A DNA stretch of 35,224 bases from Clostridia bacterium (GCA_017467345.1 JAFTSI010000035.1:1-35224), one strand, 5' to 3'. Shown: positions 24,670 through 33,535, numbered from the stretch's first letter. Numbers and translations are program-made. Notes: generated by a model from the letters alone, not told the origin.

Positions 24670-26268
24670 ATGTCGTTTGTCGCTTTATATAGGCGCTATA
24701 GACCAACCACTTTTGAAAAAGTAATCGGTCAAGACCATATAGTAAAAACATTAACAAACCAAATAACAACTAATAGAATAGGGCACGCCTATCTATTCAC
24801 GGGCACAAGAGGCACGGGAAAAACTTCGCTTGCGAAAATCTTCTCAAAAGCCATCAACTGTGAAAACCCAGTAAACGGTTCACCTTGTGGCAAATGCGCG
24901 TCGTGTATCGCCCTTTCAGACCCATCTAATATTGATATCGTTGAAATTGACGCAGCGTCAAATAACGGTGTAAACGAAATAAGGGAACTTCGCGAAAATG
25001 TTCAATACCCACCAGTATCGTGTAGGTATAAAGTTTATATTATTGACGAAGTGCATATGTTAACGGGCGCAGCATTTAATGCGCTACTTAAAACATTAGA
25101 AGAACCCCCTAAACATGTAGTGTTCATACTTGCCACTACCGAAGCGCATAAAATCCCTGCAACCATACTTTCAAGGTGTATGCGTTTTGATTTCAAACTC
25201 ATATCCACCGAAAAAATAGCATCAGTAATAGCATCTATATATGATGGCGAAGGCAAGAAATACCAACCCGAAGCAGTAAACCTAATAGCAAGCGCGGGCG
25301 AAGGTAGTATGAGAGATGCCCTTTCAATCGCCGACACGGCATTATCTTACGGCACGGGCGAACTCACCTATGATGATGTTGTAAACATTTTAGGGTCTTG
25401 CAACGAAAATGTTTTATATGAGTTTGTGTATGCAATAATTAACGGACAAACTGGCAAAGTTCTTGAAAAAATAAACGAAACTTTCGCGCTTGGCAAAAGC
25501 GCAGGCGTATTAATCAAAGATATAACTTCGTATATAAGAAACATTTTGGTAGTAAAGTCTTGCGCAAATGCAAACGCAATGCTAAAACTTCCCGAAGATA
25601 AGTTTAATCGTATAAGTTCACTTGCCGAACTCACTAACGAAAGTAGGCTTTTGCGTATTTTAACTGTTTTTGCCGAAGCAGAAAACAACCTAAAATACTC
25701 AAATCGCCCAAGAATTATATTTGAAACGGCGGCGGTTAAATGCACTTGTCCTGATGAAGATTTTGATATTAATGCACTTCTTGGCAGAATAAAAGATTTA
25801 GAAAATAAACTTGAAAAGGGTGTAAAGGTTATAACCGAAAGCGCGCCACAAGTTGAAATTAAAACTGTTGAACCTATAAAGGCAGAAGAAAAGCCTATAA
25901 AAGAAGAAGTAAAAGAAGTTAAAGAAGAACGCAAGGCAATATTTTCAGTAAGTGTAGATGAAATAAAGGGTAAACTTTTATCAAATCTTCGCCACCACGG
26001 TCACGAAATGCTTTGGCATGTAATGCAATCGGTAAAGGTAGAAGTTAGGGGCAATGTATTAGTGCTTTTAACAATAAACGAAGGTGATGATGAAATAATT
26101 GATAGAGTAGATAACCGTGAAAATATTGAAGAAGCGTTATCGTGTTATTTGCCTTTTGAATTGCAGGTAAAAAAATCAGATGAAGGCAAAAAACTTGACA
26201 AAATTGATGAAGAAACCGAAAGAATAAAAAAGATTTTCGGTAGTGATATAGTAATTATAAAAGATTAA
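24670..26268 (+). CDS. dnaX: DNA polymerase III subunit tau/gamma
   Basis: Clamp-loader ATPase that holds the replicase together. 532 residues. Walker A GTRGTGKTS (44-52), zinc cysteines C64, C73, C76 and C79 (NCENPVNGSPCGKCASC), Walker B IIDEVHML (124-131), the sensor/arginine-finger region LATTEAHKIPATILSRCMRFDFK, then domain III to about 365. A Lys/Glu-rich linker (KPIKEEVKEVKEE) leads to a small C-terminal domain that may bind the polymerase. The order dnaX-yaaK-recR is conserved in Firmicutes. Ribosome-binding site AAAGGGG overlaps the end of the sigma gene. Confidence 0.96.
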   Translation: MSFVALYRRYRPTTFEKVIGQDHIVKTLTNQITTNRIGHAYLFTGTRGTGKTSLAKIFSKAINCENPVNGSPCGKCASCIALSDPSNIDIVEIDAASNNGVNEIRELRENVQYPPVSCRYKVYIIDEVHMLTGAAFNALLKTLEEPPKHVVFILATTEAHKIPATILSRCMRFDFKLISTEKIASVIASIYDGEGKKYQPEAVNLIASAGEGSMRDALSIADTALSYGTGELTYDDVVNILGSCNENVLYEFVYAIINGQTGKVLEKINETFALGKSAGVLIKDITSYIRNILVVKSCANANAMLKLPEDKFNRISSLAELTNESRLLRILTVFAEAENNLKYSNRPRIIFETAAVKCTCPDEDFDINALLGRIKDLENKLEKGVKVITESAPQVEIKTVEPIKAEEKPIKEEVKEVKEERKAIFSVSVDEIKGKLLSNLRHHGHEMLWHVMQSVKVEVRGNVLVLLTINEGDDEIIDRVDNRENIEEALSCYLPFELQVKKSDEGKKLDKIDEETERIKKIFGSDIVIIKD

Positions 26269-26283
26269 AAGGAGAATAGAAAA

Positions 26284-26631
26284 ATGGCAGGATATAGAGG
26301 TGGCTACGGCGGTGGATTTGGTGGATTTGGTGGTGGAAACCAAATGCAAAACTTAATGAAACAAGCACAAAAAATGCAAGAAGAAATGCAAAAAGCACAA
26401 GCCGAACTTGAAGAAGCAGAAATTGAAGGTGTTGCAAGCGCAGGTTTAGTAAAGGTAGTAATGAACGGCAAAAAAGAAGTTCTTTCAATTAGCATTTCTC
26501 CAGATGCAGTAGATGTTGACGATATGACTATGCTTGAAGATTTAATAATCGTTGCAATTAACGACGCGCAAGCAAAAGCCGATAAACTCTATCAAGAAAA
26601 AATGGGCGCATACGCAAAACTTGGATTTTAA
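26284..26631 (+). CDS. yaaK: YbaB/EbfC nucleoid-associated protein
   Basis: 115-residue dimeric DNA-binding protein. The N-terminus is Gly/aromatic-rich (GYRGGYGGGFGGFGGG). A long helix follows, NLMKQAQKMQEEMQKAQAELEEAEIEG, then the beta core VKVVMNGKKEVLSISISPD and helix EDLIIVAINDAQAKADKLYQEKM. The glycine-rich head is somewhat longer than in most relatives. It always sits between dnaX and recR, suggesting a link to replication or repair. AAGGAG precedes the start. Confidence 0.94.
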   Translation: MAGYRGGYGGGFGGFGGGNQMQNLMKQAQKMQEEMQKAQAELEEAEIEGVASAGLVKVVMNGKKEVLSISISPDAVDVDDMTMLEDLIIVAINDAQAKADKLYQEKMGAYAKLGF

Positions 26632-26640
26632 GGAATAAAA

Positions 26641-27234
26641 ATGAAAGTATTTATAGAGCCAATCGGTAAACTTATAAATGAGTTTACTAAACTACCAGGT
26701 GTAGGCGCAAAAACGGCTCAGCGCTACGCCTATAAAATAATCAATATGACTGAAAGCGAAGCGCAAGACTTTGCTAACGCCATACTAAATGTTAAAAAGC
26801 AAGTAAAGTATTGCACCATTTGTGGTAATTTTAGCGAAAGTGATGTTTGTGATGTATGCAAAAATCGCCCTGCTGATGTAATTTGTGTGGTTAAAGAGCC
26901 AAAAGATGTAATCGCAATTGAAAAATTAAACGAATTTGATGGCGTATATCATGTATTACACGGCACAATTTCGCCACTTGATGGAATAGGTCCAAACGAT
27001 ATCAATATTAAGGGCTTATTAGAGCGCATAGCAAAAGGTGGCGTAAAAGAAGTAATAATGGCAACTAACCCAGATGTAGAAGGCGAAGCAACGGCAATGT
27101 ATATCACAAGCCTTGTAAAGCCACTTGGAATAAAGGTGTCAAGGCTTGCCCACGGCATACCTGTTGGAACCGACCTTGAATATGCAGATGAAGTAAGTTT
27201 AGCGCGCGCTTTTGTTGACCGTAAAACTTTATAA
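26641..27234 (+). CDS. recR: recombination protein RecR
   Basis: 197-residue mediator of RecFOR-dependent recombinational repair, loading RecA onto gapped DNA. Order: helix-hairpin-helix (LPGVGAKTAQRYAYKII), zinc finger with C58, C61, C70 and C73, TOPRIM domain starting VICVVKEPKDVIAIE with GVYHVLHGTISPLDGIGP, then EVIMATNPDVEGEATAMYI, and the C-terminal Walker-B-like part. It is the last gene of the cluster, directly before a bidirectional terminator. Confidence 0.96.
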   Translation: MKVFIEPIGKLINEFTKLPGVGAKTAQRYAYKIINMTESEAQDFANAILNVKKQVKYCTICGNFSESDVCDVCKNRPADVICVVKEPKDVIAIEKLNEFDGVYHVLHGTISPLDGIGPNDINIKGLLERIAKGGVKEVIMATNPDVEGEATAMYITSLVKPLGIKVSRLAHGIPVGTDLEYADEVSLARAFVDRKTL

Positions 27235-27245
27235 TTTTATAATAA

Positions 27246-27279
27246 AAAGCCCCACCGAATACTAATTCGGTGGGGCTTT
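27246..27279. terminator. bidirectional terminator between recR and the WYL regulator
   Basis: 15-bp perfect stem AAAGCCCCACCGAAT / ATTCGGTGGGGCTTT, loop ACTA, with T-rich sequence on both sides. It ends both convergent transcripts. Confidence 0.92.
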
Positions 27280-27289
27280 AATTTTTAAA

Positions 27290-28222
27290 TTAAACTTCTT
27301 TATAACTATCAAGTATTCCTTTGGCAAACTCAACTTGCTTATCAATAAGTATTTGTGGCTCTAAAACTTTAAGTCCATTTCCATAACTCATAATTTTACT
27401 AACAAGCCCATCATCAAAAGAAAGTGTTGCGCGTGCAATAAACTTTCCGTTTTCCCTTGAAACATTTTCAACACCAAGCCATTCTTCAACATCACTAACC
27501 TTTTCAGGGCTAACTTCTAAAACCACCTTTTCGGCATTAGCCTGTTCGTGCCAAGTATCAAAAGGTAAATCGGTGGCAGAAAGGGGCTTTTTAACGAATT
27601 TTTCGTTTGTTATTAGTGCTTGTTCAATTCTACCAGTTTTGAAGAACCTAAACTCCTCTCTAAGCCTACAATAAGCATAAGTATACCAAAGCCCTTGCTT
27701 AAAAACAATAAAGTGTGGCTCAATATCTCTATCGCTAACACTACCGTTTCTATCGTGATACTTAATTTTAAGCACTAACTGGTTGTCAACGCATTGTTGC
27801 AATATTTTAAGTTTGTTCTTGTAGCCAACGGTGTCCCCCCAAGATCCACCATCAATAATCAAATTACCGCTTTTAACATCAAAACCACTATATTCCTTTT
27901 TAACAACGGCTTTAAGTTTAATAAGCGCATTTTCTAAAACCTTGTTAGGCACACCTTCGCAAATAGCCGATAGTGCATTAATGGTAGATTCAAACTCTTT
28001 AACCGTCATAAAAGTTGAAGGGAGTTTATATGTATCAATGAGCGAAAAACCACCGTTTTTACCACGCACGGTAGTAACTGGAACATGCGCCGCGTCAAGC
28101 GCATCAATATACCTATAAATACTTCTTTCACAAACTTCGTATTTTTCGGCAAGATACTTTGCCTTAACACATTTTTTCCCTAAAAGTTCCATTAAAATAG
28201 AAATCATTATTTCAAATTTCAT
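27290..28222 (-). CDS. HTH-WYL transcriptional regulator (YafY-like)
   Basis: 310 residues. The N-terminal winged helix-turn-helix (about 1-60) reads ISILMELLGKKCVKAKYLAEKYEVCERSIYRYIDAL, then the wing TTVRGKNGGFSL. A middle helical linker leads to the WYL ligand-binding domain from about 150 (KILQQCVDNQLVLKIKYHDRNG, then GLWYTYAYCRLREEFRFFKTGRI, the WYL-motif region). A C-terminal WCX-like domain finishes it. WYL domains sense nucleic acids or small ligands in several regulators. ATG 28222 is chosen because AAAGGAGTG precedes it at good spacing; a longer frame to 28267 lacks a ribosome-binding site and would cover the promoter. It is divergent from a small gene across paired operators and so probably autoregulated. 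Confidence 0.88.
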   Translation of the reverse strand: MKFEIMISILMELLGKKCVKAKYLAEKYEVCERSIYRYIDALDAAHVPVTTVRGKNGGFSLIDTYKLPSTFMTVKEFESTINALSAICEGVPNKVLENALIKLKAVVKKEYSGFDVKSGNLIIDGGSWGDTVGYKNKLKILQQCVDNQLVLKIKYHDRNGSVSDRDIEPHFIVFKQGLWYTYAYCRLREEFRFFKTGRIEQALITNEKFVKKPLSATDLPFDTWHEQANAEKVVLEVSPEKVSDVEEWLGVENVSRENGKFIARATLSFDDGLVSKIMSYGNGLKVLEPQILIDKQVEFAKGILDSYKEV

Positions 28223-28245
28223 AATATAATCACTCCTTTTCTCAT

Positions 28246-28274
28246 ATTTTATTATCACGACACCCATTTGTCAA
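28246..28274 (-). promoter_or_regulatory. promoter of the WYL regulator
   Basis: Minus strand TTGACA, 17-nt spacer, TAAAAT. The -35 box lies on the right half of operator site 1, so binding there would block it. Confidence 0.75.
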
Positions 28275-28314
28275 GTAATTTAAAAAAATTATTACTTTAT
28301 GACAAGCATATGTC
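28259..28314. promoter_or_regulatory. paired operator sites between the WYL regulator and the small gene
   Basis: Two inverted repeats of form GACA-N6-TGTC: 28259-28272 (spacer CCCATT) and 28301-28314 (spacer AGCATA). Their centres are 42 bp apart, four helical turns, so two dimers would sit on the same DNA face. Site 1 covers the regulator -35 box and spacer. Site 2 lies where the -35 of the divergent gene should be; that gene has a -10 (TATGAT, 28327-28332) but no -35, which would fit activation or control from site 2. Confidence 0.65.
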
Positions 28315-28353
28315 AAAAACACTTGCTATGATAAAGAAAAAAGGGGAAAAGAT

Positions 28354-28578
28354 ATGATTAATAAAATTATAAAAACATTTTTCAAAAAAGAAGTAAAGCC
28401 AAATAATGGAATAAAATTAAAAAGGCTTGGCAATATGTATATTGCAAGCCAAAACGAAAAAATTGAAGTAGAAGTTAAAAGTGAACTACACGAATATTTT
28501 AGTGGATTTTTAGGATTAAAAGAAATTGCAAAAATCCGTGAAAGCAAACTACATTGCGTAGTCGCAAATAATTCGTGA
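28354..28578 (+). CDS. small protein of unknown function, divergent from the WYL regulator
   Basis: 74 residues, basic at the N-terminus (INKIIKTFFKKEVKP), then charged and polar (RLGNMYIASQNEKIEVEVKSELHEYF), ending SKLHCVVANNS. No signal peptide or membrane segment. AGGGG at 28342-28346 is a good ribosome-binding site, and a -10 box with operator site 2 lies upstream, so the gene looks real and probably controlled by the regulator. Its last 30 nt overlap the 3' end of murG on the other strand, which may mean it was truncated by rearrangement. I do not recognise the family. Confidence 0.6.
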   Translation: MINKIIKTFFKKEVKPNNGIKLKRLGNMYIASQNEKIEVEVKSELHEYFSGFLGLKEIAKIRESKLHCVVANNS

Positions 28579-29598
28579 AATCTCTCTGCTTTTATCTGAA
28601 AACTCACAATTTTCTAATGATTTTTTAATATTAAGTCTATTAGCGTATGCAGAGTTTACTGCAAGGCTTAATGATGATGGGGTTAGTAGTTCTTGTTTAA
28701 GAAGATACACTAACCCTTTTTTATAGAAATATTCGGCATTTAATATTTGGTCGCCACGCGAAGCCACGCAAGGCAATGGTATTAAAATGCTTGGCAACTT
28801 GTAGGCTAATAGTTCTAAAACAGAGTTTGCGCCTGCCCTTGAAATACAAACATCTGCAATAGAAAATGCCTTTTCAATTTTATCAGTCCACTCTAATTGA
28901 ATATAACTTTTGTTTTGTAAGCCGTTTTCAATATTACCTTTTCCACAAATATGCAAAATATCAAACTTTTCGGTAAGTGTAGGGAGTGCAAGTCTTACTG
29001 CGTCATTAATCGCTTTTGCCCCTAAACTACCACCTATAACTAATAAAATAGGCTTTTTGCCACTAAAATTAAACTCTTTTAACAAACTATCACGCGCATA
29101 ATTTTTAACAGGTTTTATAGGCGAGCCAACATATAAACCATTTTTAATTTTTTTAGCAGTTTCAGGAAAGGTGGTTAAAACCTTTTTAGAAAACCTTGAT
29201 GCAATTTTATTAGCAAGCCCCACACTCAAATCGCTTTCGTGTGAAATTACAGGTATTTTTTTGTTATATCCTGCAATAACCGTTGGAAGCGAAACATATC
29301 CACCCTTAGAAAAAATAACATCAGGCTTTAACTTTTTGAGCAATTTTTCGGCTTGGCGAATACCTTTAAGCACGGTAAACGGCATTTTAAAGTTCTTAAA
29401 TGTAAACTCTCTATTAAGTTTAGCGCAGTCAACACTATAATAAGGAATATCGGTTTTTTCAATGATATTCCGTTCAATACCTTTATCGCTACCTATATAA
29501 TAAATGTTTTTGAAATCATTTTTTAAAAAGGGCAAAAGAGTAAGGTGAGGGGAAACATGCCCAGCCGAACCACCACCAGTTAAAACAATAGTTTTCAT
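28549..29598 (-). CDS. murG: UDP-GlcNAc:lipid I N-acetylglucosaminyltransferase
   Basis: MurG adds GlcNAc to lipid I to make lipid II at the inner face of the membrane. 349 residues, GT28/GT-B fold. N-terminal glycine loop TGGGSAGHVSPHL (7-19), conserved ISHESDLSVGLANKI, second glycine loop VIGGSLGAKAIND, and the sugar-binding region SRAGANSVLELLAYKLPSILIPLP. It is a lone copy, outside the usual dcw cluster. The start has no ribosome-binding site; a -10 box ends 6 nt upstream, suggesting a leaderless mRNA. Its 3' end overlaps the small convergent gene and no terminator is visible there. Confidence 0.93.
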   Translation of the reverse strand: MKTIVLTGGGSAGHVSPHLTLLPFLKNDFKNIYYIGSDKGIERNIIEKTDIPYYSVDCAKLNREFTFKNFKMPFTVLKGIRQAEKLLKKLKPDVIFSKGGYVSLPTVIAGYNKKIPVISHESDLSVGLANKIASRFSKKVLTTFPETAKKIKNGLYVGSPIKPVKNYARDSLLKEFNFSGKKPILLVIGGSLGAKAINDAVRLALPTLTEKFDILHICGKGNIENGLQNKSYIQLEWTDKIEKAFSIADVCISRAGANSVLELLAYKLPSILIPLPCVASRGDQILNAEYFYKKGLVYLLKQELLTPSSLSLAVNSAYANRLNIKKSLENCEFSDKSREISRIICDYAM

Positions 29599-29604
29599 AC
29601 AATT

Positions 29605-29633
29605 ATAATATGCGCGATAAATATTTTTGTATA
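29605..29633 (-). promoter_or_regulatory. promoter of murG, predicted leaderless
   Basis: Minus strand TATACA, 17-nt spacer, TATTAT. The -10 ends 6 nt before ATG 29598. An overlapping TATAAT (29602-29607) is even closer. The same TATACA -35 appears before the second Ppx gene. Confidence 0.55.
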
Positions 29634-29634
29634 C

Positions 29635-29666
29635 AAAAAGCCCCGCATAAAAAGGCAGGGCTTTTT
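29635..29666 (-). terminator. terminator of the large surface lipoprotein gene
   Basis: Minus-strand stem AAAAAGCCCTGCC-like: AAAAAGCCC pairs with GGGCTTTTT, extended inward by GC/GC across one mismatch. It lies 11 nt past the stop at 29677. Confidence 0.82.
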
Positions 29667-29676
29667 AATGATTTAA

Positions 29677-32600
29677 TTATTCTTTAATATCGTTGTCGCT
29701 ACCAAAGTCTTGAACATCACCATAAACATATTCATCAAGTGTGCTTTCGCTTTCTTGTTCAGCGTTTTCGGTGTTTTCTTCGGTTTCGGTTGCAGTTTCT
29801 TCTTCAACCGTTTCAACTTCGGTTTCTTCTTCGGTTTCAGTTTCAACTTGTTCTTGTGCTTTATCTTTCTTATCTTTCAATGCTTTATATCTACTTGAAA
29901 CATTATAGTGTGATTTAGCATCATTAGCATTTGCTTTCTTTCTATTGATAACACCCTTAATGATAAGAGCAACAAGAGCAAACACAAGTGCTACGCCAAG
30001 TAGGATAGAAGAGAATTGCATCCAGAAAGTAGCAGGGTCGGTTTCAGCAGCGCAACCTTTTTCTTCGGTGTCTTCTTCGGTTTCGCTTGCATATGGGTCA
30101 ACTTCGTCGTATTCTAACGAATTAAATATAGCGTAAGCAACGGTAGGAGTTTTAACCCAAACATATTTAGCAGGGTAAGCAACTGCCGCGTTCTTACGGT
30201 CGCTATCGTTGTTATACTCAACTTCGGTTTCGCTAAGTTCGCGCTTGTGTAAGAGTGATTCGTTTACAACACCCTTATCGTAAATAGTAGCATCAAGTAA
30301 TACGCCTTCGGTAAATGCAAGCAAGTAGTTGGTGCTTGTTGATTCGGTAAACGCGCCAGAAGTAATAACTTCATCAAAGAATACAAAGCCTTGCGAATTG
30401 TCGCTACCATCTCTTGCACCGTTCCAAAGTTCTAAACGGAAGTTTTTGCTTTGGTTGCCAGCAGCAATATAGAAGTTAACGGTAACCCAACCATCTTCAT
30501 CAGCACGCATCATACCACTCTTAACTTTGAACATCATAGTTCCAGTTTTGGTTTGAATATCGTCGCCAGTTAAATAACTTGTTCCATCAGTATTAACAGG
30601 AACTTCAATAGACATAACCTTTTTGGTATCGCTTGAAGTATCAACTAAATAGATATACGCGCTTGCAACACCTACAACCCTAACTTTAACAGAAATTTGC
30701 ATTGAACTGTTGGCAGAAAGGGGAAGTGATTCGCCTATAAATCCATAAGCATTAGCAGTTGCGTTATAAATCATTAAAGGTTGAGCATCTTTGCTACCTG
30801 TGTGGTTTAATGCCGAACTAATAAGCGACGCGTTGTTGTAAGAGCCAACATACTTGGTATTAATAACACCAGCCATACCGTCAGTAGTTCCGTTTCCACA
30901 TCTATCGTTAACAACGAAATTAGTGCTTTCAGAATTGATATAGCCGTGGTTAGAAGAAACGCCAGTAAAACCATCAATATTAGCAGGTCCGTGAAGAATT
31001 GAACCGATAGCGCTTGGCGAAACATTCATTGCATAGGCAACTGAATCGTCTTTTTCGGTCCAGTCTAAAAGGTAAGCAGAGAACAATGCTTCTTTAGCAT
31101 CAGAAACGCTATAAGCAAGCGAATAGTAACTGTTAAAGTCGGTTCTATTTTCAGGTAATTCTTCTTTAATATCGTAATCGGTGTAGTAAGAATTGCCCGC
31201 AGAAGTAGTTGCGCTTACATAATTTTCTCTTTGGAAGTTGTATGATTTGCCAGTTGCAATTTCAGGAAGAGTAACTAAAACATTACCAGTTACAAAATCA
31301 GAGTTTGCCGTGGTAGATAAAATATCGGTAGGACCAACAACAATTTCAAAGAAGAATGCGTGTTCTACATCTGCATACTTTCCATCAACATCTTTTTCGG
31401 GGAAGTTGTTAGAAAGGGTAAATGAAACCTTAACCCAGTCTTCATCATAGGTGGGGTTAATGGTAATTCTTGGTGCTTTAGCATAAGCATAATCACCAGT
31501 AACTAAATCGTGGTTTACATCATAAGCCAAAACGGTAATTGATTTTTTATTGAATTCGCCAAGGTCAGCCTTTAAGTAGAAAACTACATTAGCATAAGAT
31601 TCTGGCTTAACAACCATAACAGGCGCATCATAACTACCAAATCTAATGGTATAACTTGCACCGGTAACTTCGGCGTTCATTAAGTAATTAGAGTAATCAC
31701 AAGTTTCGCCTGTGTAATCTTTGGTAAGTGTTCCAGAACCCTTGGTGGTAGTTCCATCACTACCTAAGGTTAAACTACCGTTAACGATAGCAGGGTTTAA
31801 TTGAGAATAGAAAGTGCTTGCGTAGGTATCAATTGATTTGTTTAAGTCCATTGAGTAAACGAAAGCCGTTTGAGTTCCTGCTACAACTTCTAAAGCATCT
31901 TCAGGAGCAACTTCATATTCAAAAACATTTTCAACTGCGCCGTTAGTGATAGCATTGTCATAATCGGTTTTTTCTATTTCTTCAAAGGTGATATCGTCAA
32001 AGTAAACAGTTCCTTCGCAGTAATCTTTAGCCTTGTTAGCCGCACCGTTGCCGTAGCCTAAACCAACTTCAACAATTACAGAGCAGTCAACAAAATCGTC
32101 AGCCTTAACGAATATTTCATATTTAGCCCAACCGTTAGCATCAACAGCAACACCACTTGTTTCGGTGTTAATACCACTAATTCTATAATCTGCTTGTTTG
32201 GTGGTTGAAACTGTGTTTGAAAGCCTAATGTTTGCACCTAAATCACTTGCCGTGCCAAAATGAGCAATGTTTCTTGTTTGAACAAAAACAGTAATTTTGC
32301 CAAACGAACCTTTTTCTAAAGCGATAGAAGTAGAAGAAACAAGTTTTTGCGCCGTGCCTTGTCCAATACCACCAAGGTTAGTAACGCTGGGGTAGTTGTT
32401 AAGCATATAAACCTTACTGCCATCAGCGCCAACAGGTGCTTTGGGGTTAGCAAAGTTAGTTTCGTTAAGGTAGGTTTCAATGATGTGGTTTTTAACTTGT
32501 TCATCAGTCCAACCTGAGTTAGCCGACTTAACATCACTTACTTTAAAATCCCACTTCTTTTCAGCATAGGCAATAAAATCGCTATCGTCGTAAAGATTAG

Positions 32601-32928
32601 AAAGCAATTTTGTCCACGCTTCGGTTTTGGTGTTAACGATACCAGAAGTAATAAGCGAAGTTTGAGCGGCATTGTCAACTGATAACGACCAGTTGCTTGC
32701 AGAGTTATAAGGATATTGGTCCAAAGTAACACCGTTAGTGCCGAACTCAAACGAACCGTTTACAATCTTGGCTTCGTCAGTCCACTCATAAGAATAATCT
32801 TTTTCGGTAAATTCGCTTTCGTCGTCGCCACAAGCAGTCAAAAAGAATGCCGAAGTGCACGCAAAAAGCACCGCTAAAAGAATAAGCAATATTCTGTTTT
32901 TGATTTTGCTAAACATATTTGTTGCCAT
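29677..32928 (-). CDS. large cell-surface lipoprotein with beta-sandwich modules and a C-terminal membrane anchor
   Basis: 1083 residues. An N-terminal signal sequence ends in lipobox LTAC with C33, followed by GDDES. The extracellular part has about three jelly-roll or carbohydrate-binding-like modules: KIVNGSFEFG...GTVYFDDITFE (about 50-320), VNGSLTLG...APRITINPTYDEDWVKVSFTLSN (about 380-580), and MQISVKVRVVGVASAYIYLVD...RLELWNGARDGSDNSQGFVFFDEV (about 720-880). Near the end, GC (C959) precedes a membrane segment (about 968-994), then NRKK and an 89-residue acidic cytoplasmic tail rich in Glu/Thr. Lipid anchor plus C-terminal membrane helix is an unusual double anchor. Ligand unknown; polysaccharide binding is a guess from module type. 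AAAGGTG is the ribosome-binding site. Confidence 0.82.
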   Translation of the reverse strand: MATNMFSKIKNRILLILLAVLFACTSAFFLTACGDDESEFTEKDYSYEWTDEAKIVNGSFEFGTNGVTLDQYPYNSASNWSLSVDNAAQTSLITSGIVNTKTEAWTKLLSNLYDDSDFIAYAEKKWDFKVSDVKSANSGWTDEQVKNHIIETYLNETNFANPKAPVGADGSKVYMLNNYPSVTNLGGIGQGTAQKLVSSTSIALEKGSFGKITVFVQTRNIAHFGTASDLGANIRLSNTVSTTKQADYRISGINTETSGVAVDANGWAKYEIFVKADDFVDCSVIVEVGLGYGNGAANKAKDYCEGTVYFDDITFEEIEKTDYDNAITNGAVENVFEYEVAPEDALEVVAGTQTAFVYSMDLNKSIDTYASTFYSQLNPAIVNGSLTLGSDGTTTKGSGTLTKDYTGETCDYSNYLMNAEVTGASYTIRFGSYDAPVMVVKPESYANVVFYLKADLGEFNKKSITVLAYDVNHDLVTGDYAYAKAPRITINPTYDEDWVKVSFTLSNNFPEKDVDGKYADVEHAFFFEIVVGPTDILSTTANSDFVTGNVLVTLPEIATGKSYNFQRENYVSATTSAGNSYYTDYDIKEELPENRTDFNSYYSLAYSVSDAKEALFSAYLLDWTEKDDSVAYAMNVSPSAIGSILHGPANIDGFTGVSSNHGYINSESTNFVVNDRCGNGTTDGMAGVINTKYVGSYNNASLISSALNHTGSKDAQPLMIYNATANAYGFIGESLPLSANSSMQISVKVRVVGVASAYIYLVDTSSDTKKVMSIEVPVNTDGTSYLTGDDIQTKTGTMMFKVKSGMMRADEDGWVTVNFYIAAGNQSKNFRLELWNGARDGSDNSQGFVFFDEVITSGAFTESTSTNYLLAFTEGVLLDATIYDKGVVNESLLHKRELSETEVEYNNDSDRKNAAVAYPAKYVWVKTPTVAYAIFNSLEYDEVDPYASETEEDTEEKGCAAETDPATFWMQFSSILLGVALVFALVALIIKGVINRKKANANDAKSHYNVSSRYKALKDKKDKAQEQVETETEEETEVETVEEETATETEENTENAEQESESTLDEYVYGDVQDFGSDNDIKE

Positions 32929-33011
32929 AGTTCACCTTTGAAAGTTATTGTTCAGTTAAATGTTTGTGGAAAATAAAGCGAAAAATCGCATTAAAACCAA
33001 AACACTTGTCT

Positions 33012-33040
33012 ATTATATAAGATTTTTATTTAAAAATCAA
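33012..33040 (-). promoter_or_regulatory. promoter of the surface lipoprotein gene
   Basis: Minus strand TTGATT, 17-nt spacer, TATAAT, giving a leader of about 75 nt before ATG 32928. Confidence 0.7.
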
Positions 33041-33115
33041 CCTTAAACAGTTATATTACCCAAAAAAATTTAAAACTTTTTACCTAAAAAAACCAAAATT
33101 ACCTAAACTAATCGT

Positions 33116-33535
33116 ATGGAAAATCAAAAAACCAAAAAATCAAACACTTTTAGCAAAAAGTTTAATAACTTTTTAGCCACTCACGATAAGCCTATCGCAG
33201 TATTTTGTGGAATAATAACAGGGCTAATCAACGGACTATTTGGTGGCGGTGGTGGAATGATAGTAGTTCCAATGCTAAATAAACTCTTAAACCACTCACC
33301 AAAACAATCTCACGCAACGGCAATTTTAATAATTTTGCCATTATCAATAACAAGTGGACTATTTTACCTTGCCTTTGGCAATTTACAATGGAACTTGGCT
33401 TTGCCAGTAACTCTTGGTGTAGTGGCAGGTGGGGTTTTGGGCGCATTTTTGCTAAAAAAACTCTCATCAAAATGGGTAACACTAATATTTTCAATCGCAA
33501 TGGCAGTTGCAGGCGCAAAAATGCTATTTTTTTAA
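33116..33535 (+). CDS. TSUP-family transporter, first half (TauE/SafE type)
   Basis: 139 residues with four hydrophobic segments. The first contains the TSUP signature GLINGLFGGGGGMIVVPML; the rest are ILIILPLSITSGLFYLAF, LPVTLGVVAGGVLGAFLL and LIFSIAMAVAGAKMLFF. TSUP proteins export or import sulfite and other organosulfur anions and usually have two such halves in one chain of about 250 residues. Here the second half is a separate gene 9 nt downstream, in the same frame after a single TAA. The start lacks a ribosome-binding site; TAAACT ends 6 nt upstream as a weak -10. Substrate unknown. Confidence 0.82.
   Translation: MENQKTKKSNTFSKKFNNFLATHDKPIAVFCGIITGLINGLFGGGGGMIVVPMLNKLLNHSPKQSHATAILIILPLSITSGLFYLAFGNLQWNLALPVTLGVVAGGVLGAFLLKKLSSKWVTLIFSIAMAVAGAKMLFF

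Noticed and set aside
25368-25934. 188-codon antisense frame inside dnaX
   Set aside because: Ser/Leu/Phe-rich mirror of the dnaX coding strand with no motifs; dnaX is certain here.
28223-28267. Longer N-terminus for the WYL regulator starting at 28267
   Set aside because: It would cover the regulator's own promoter and has no ribosome-binding site; ATG 28222 has AAAGGAG upstream.
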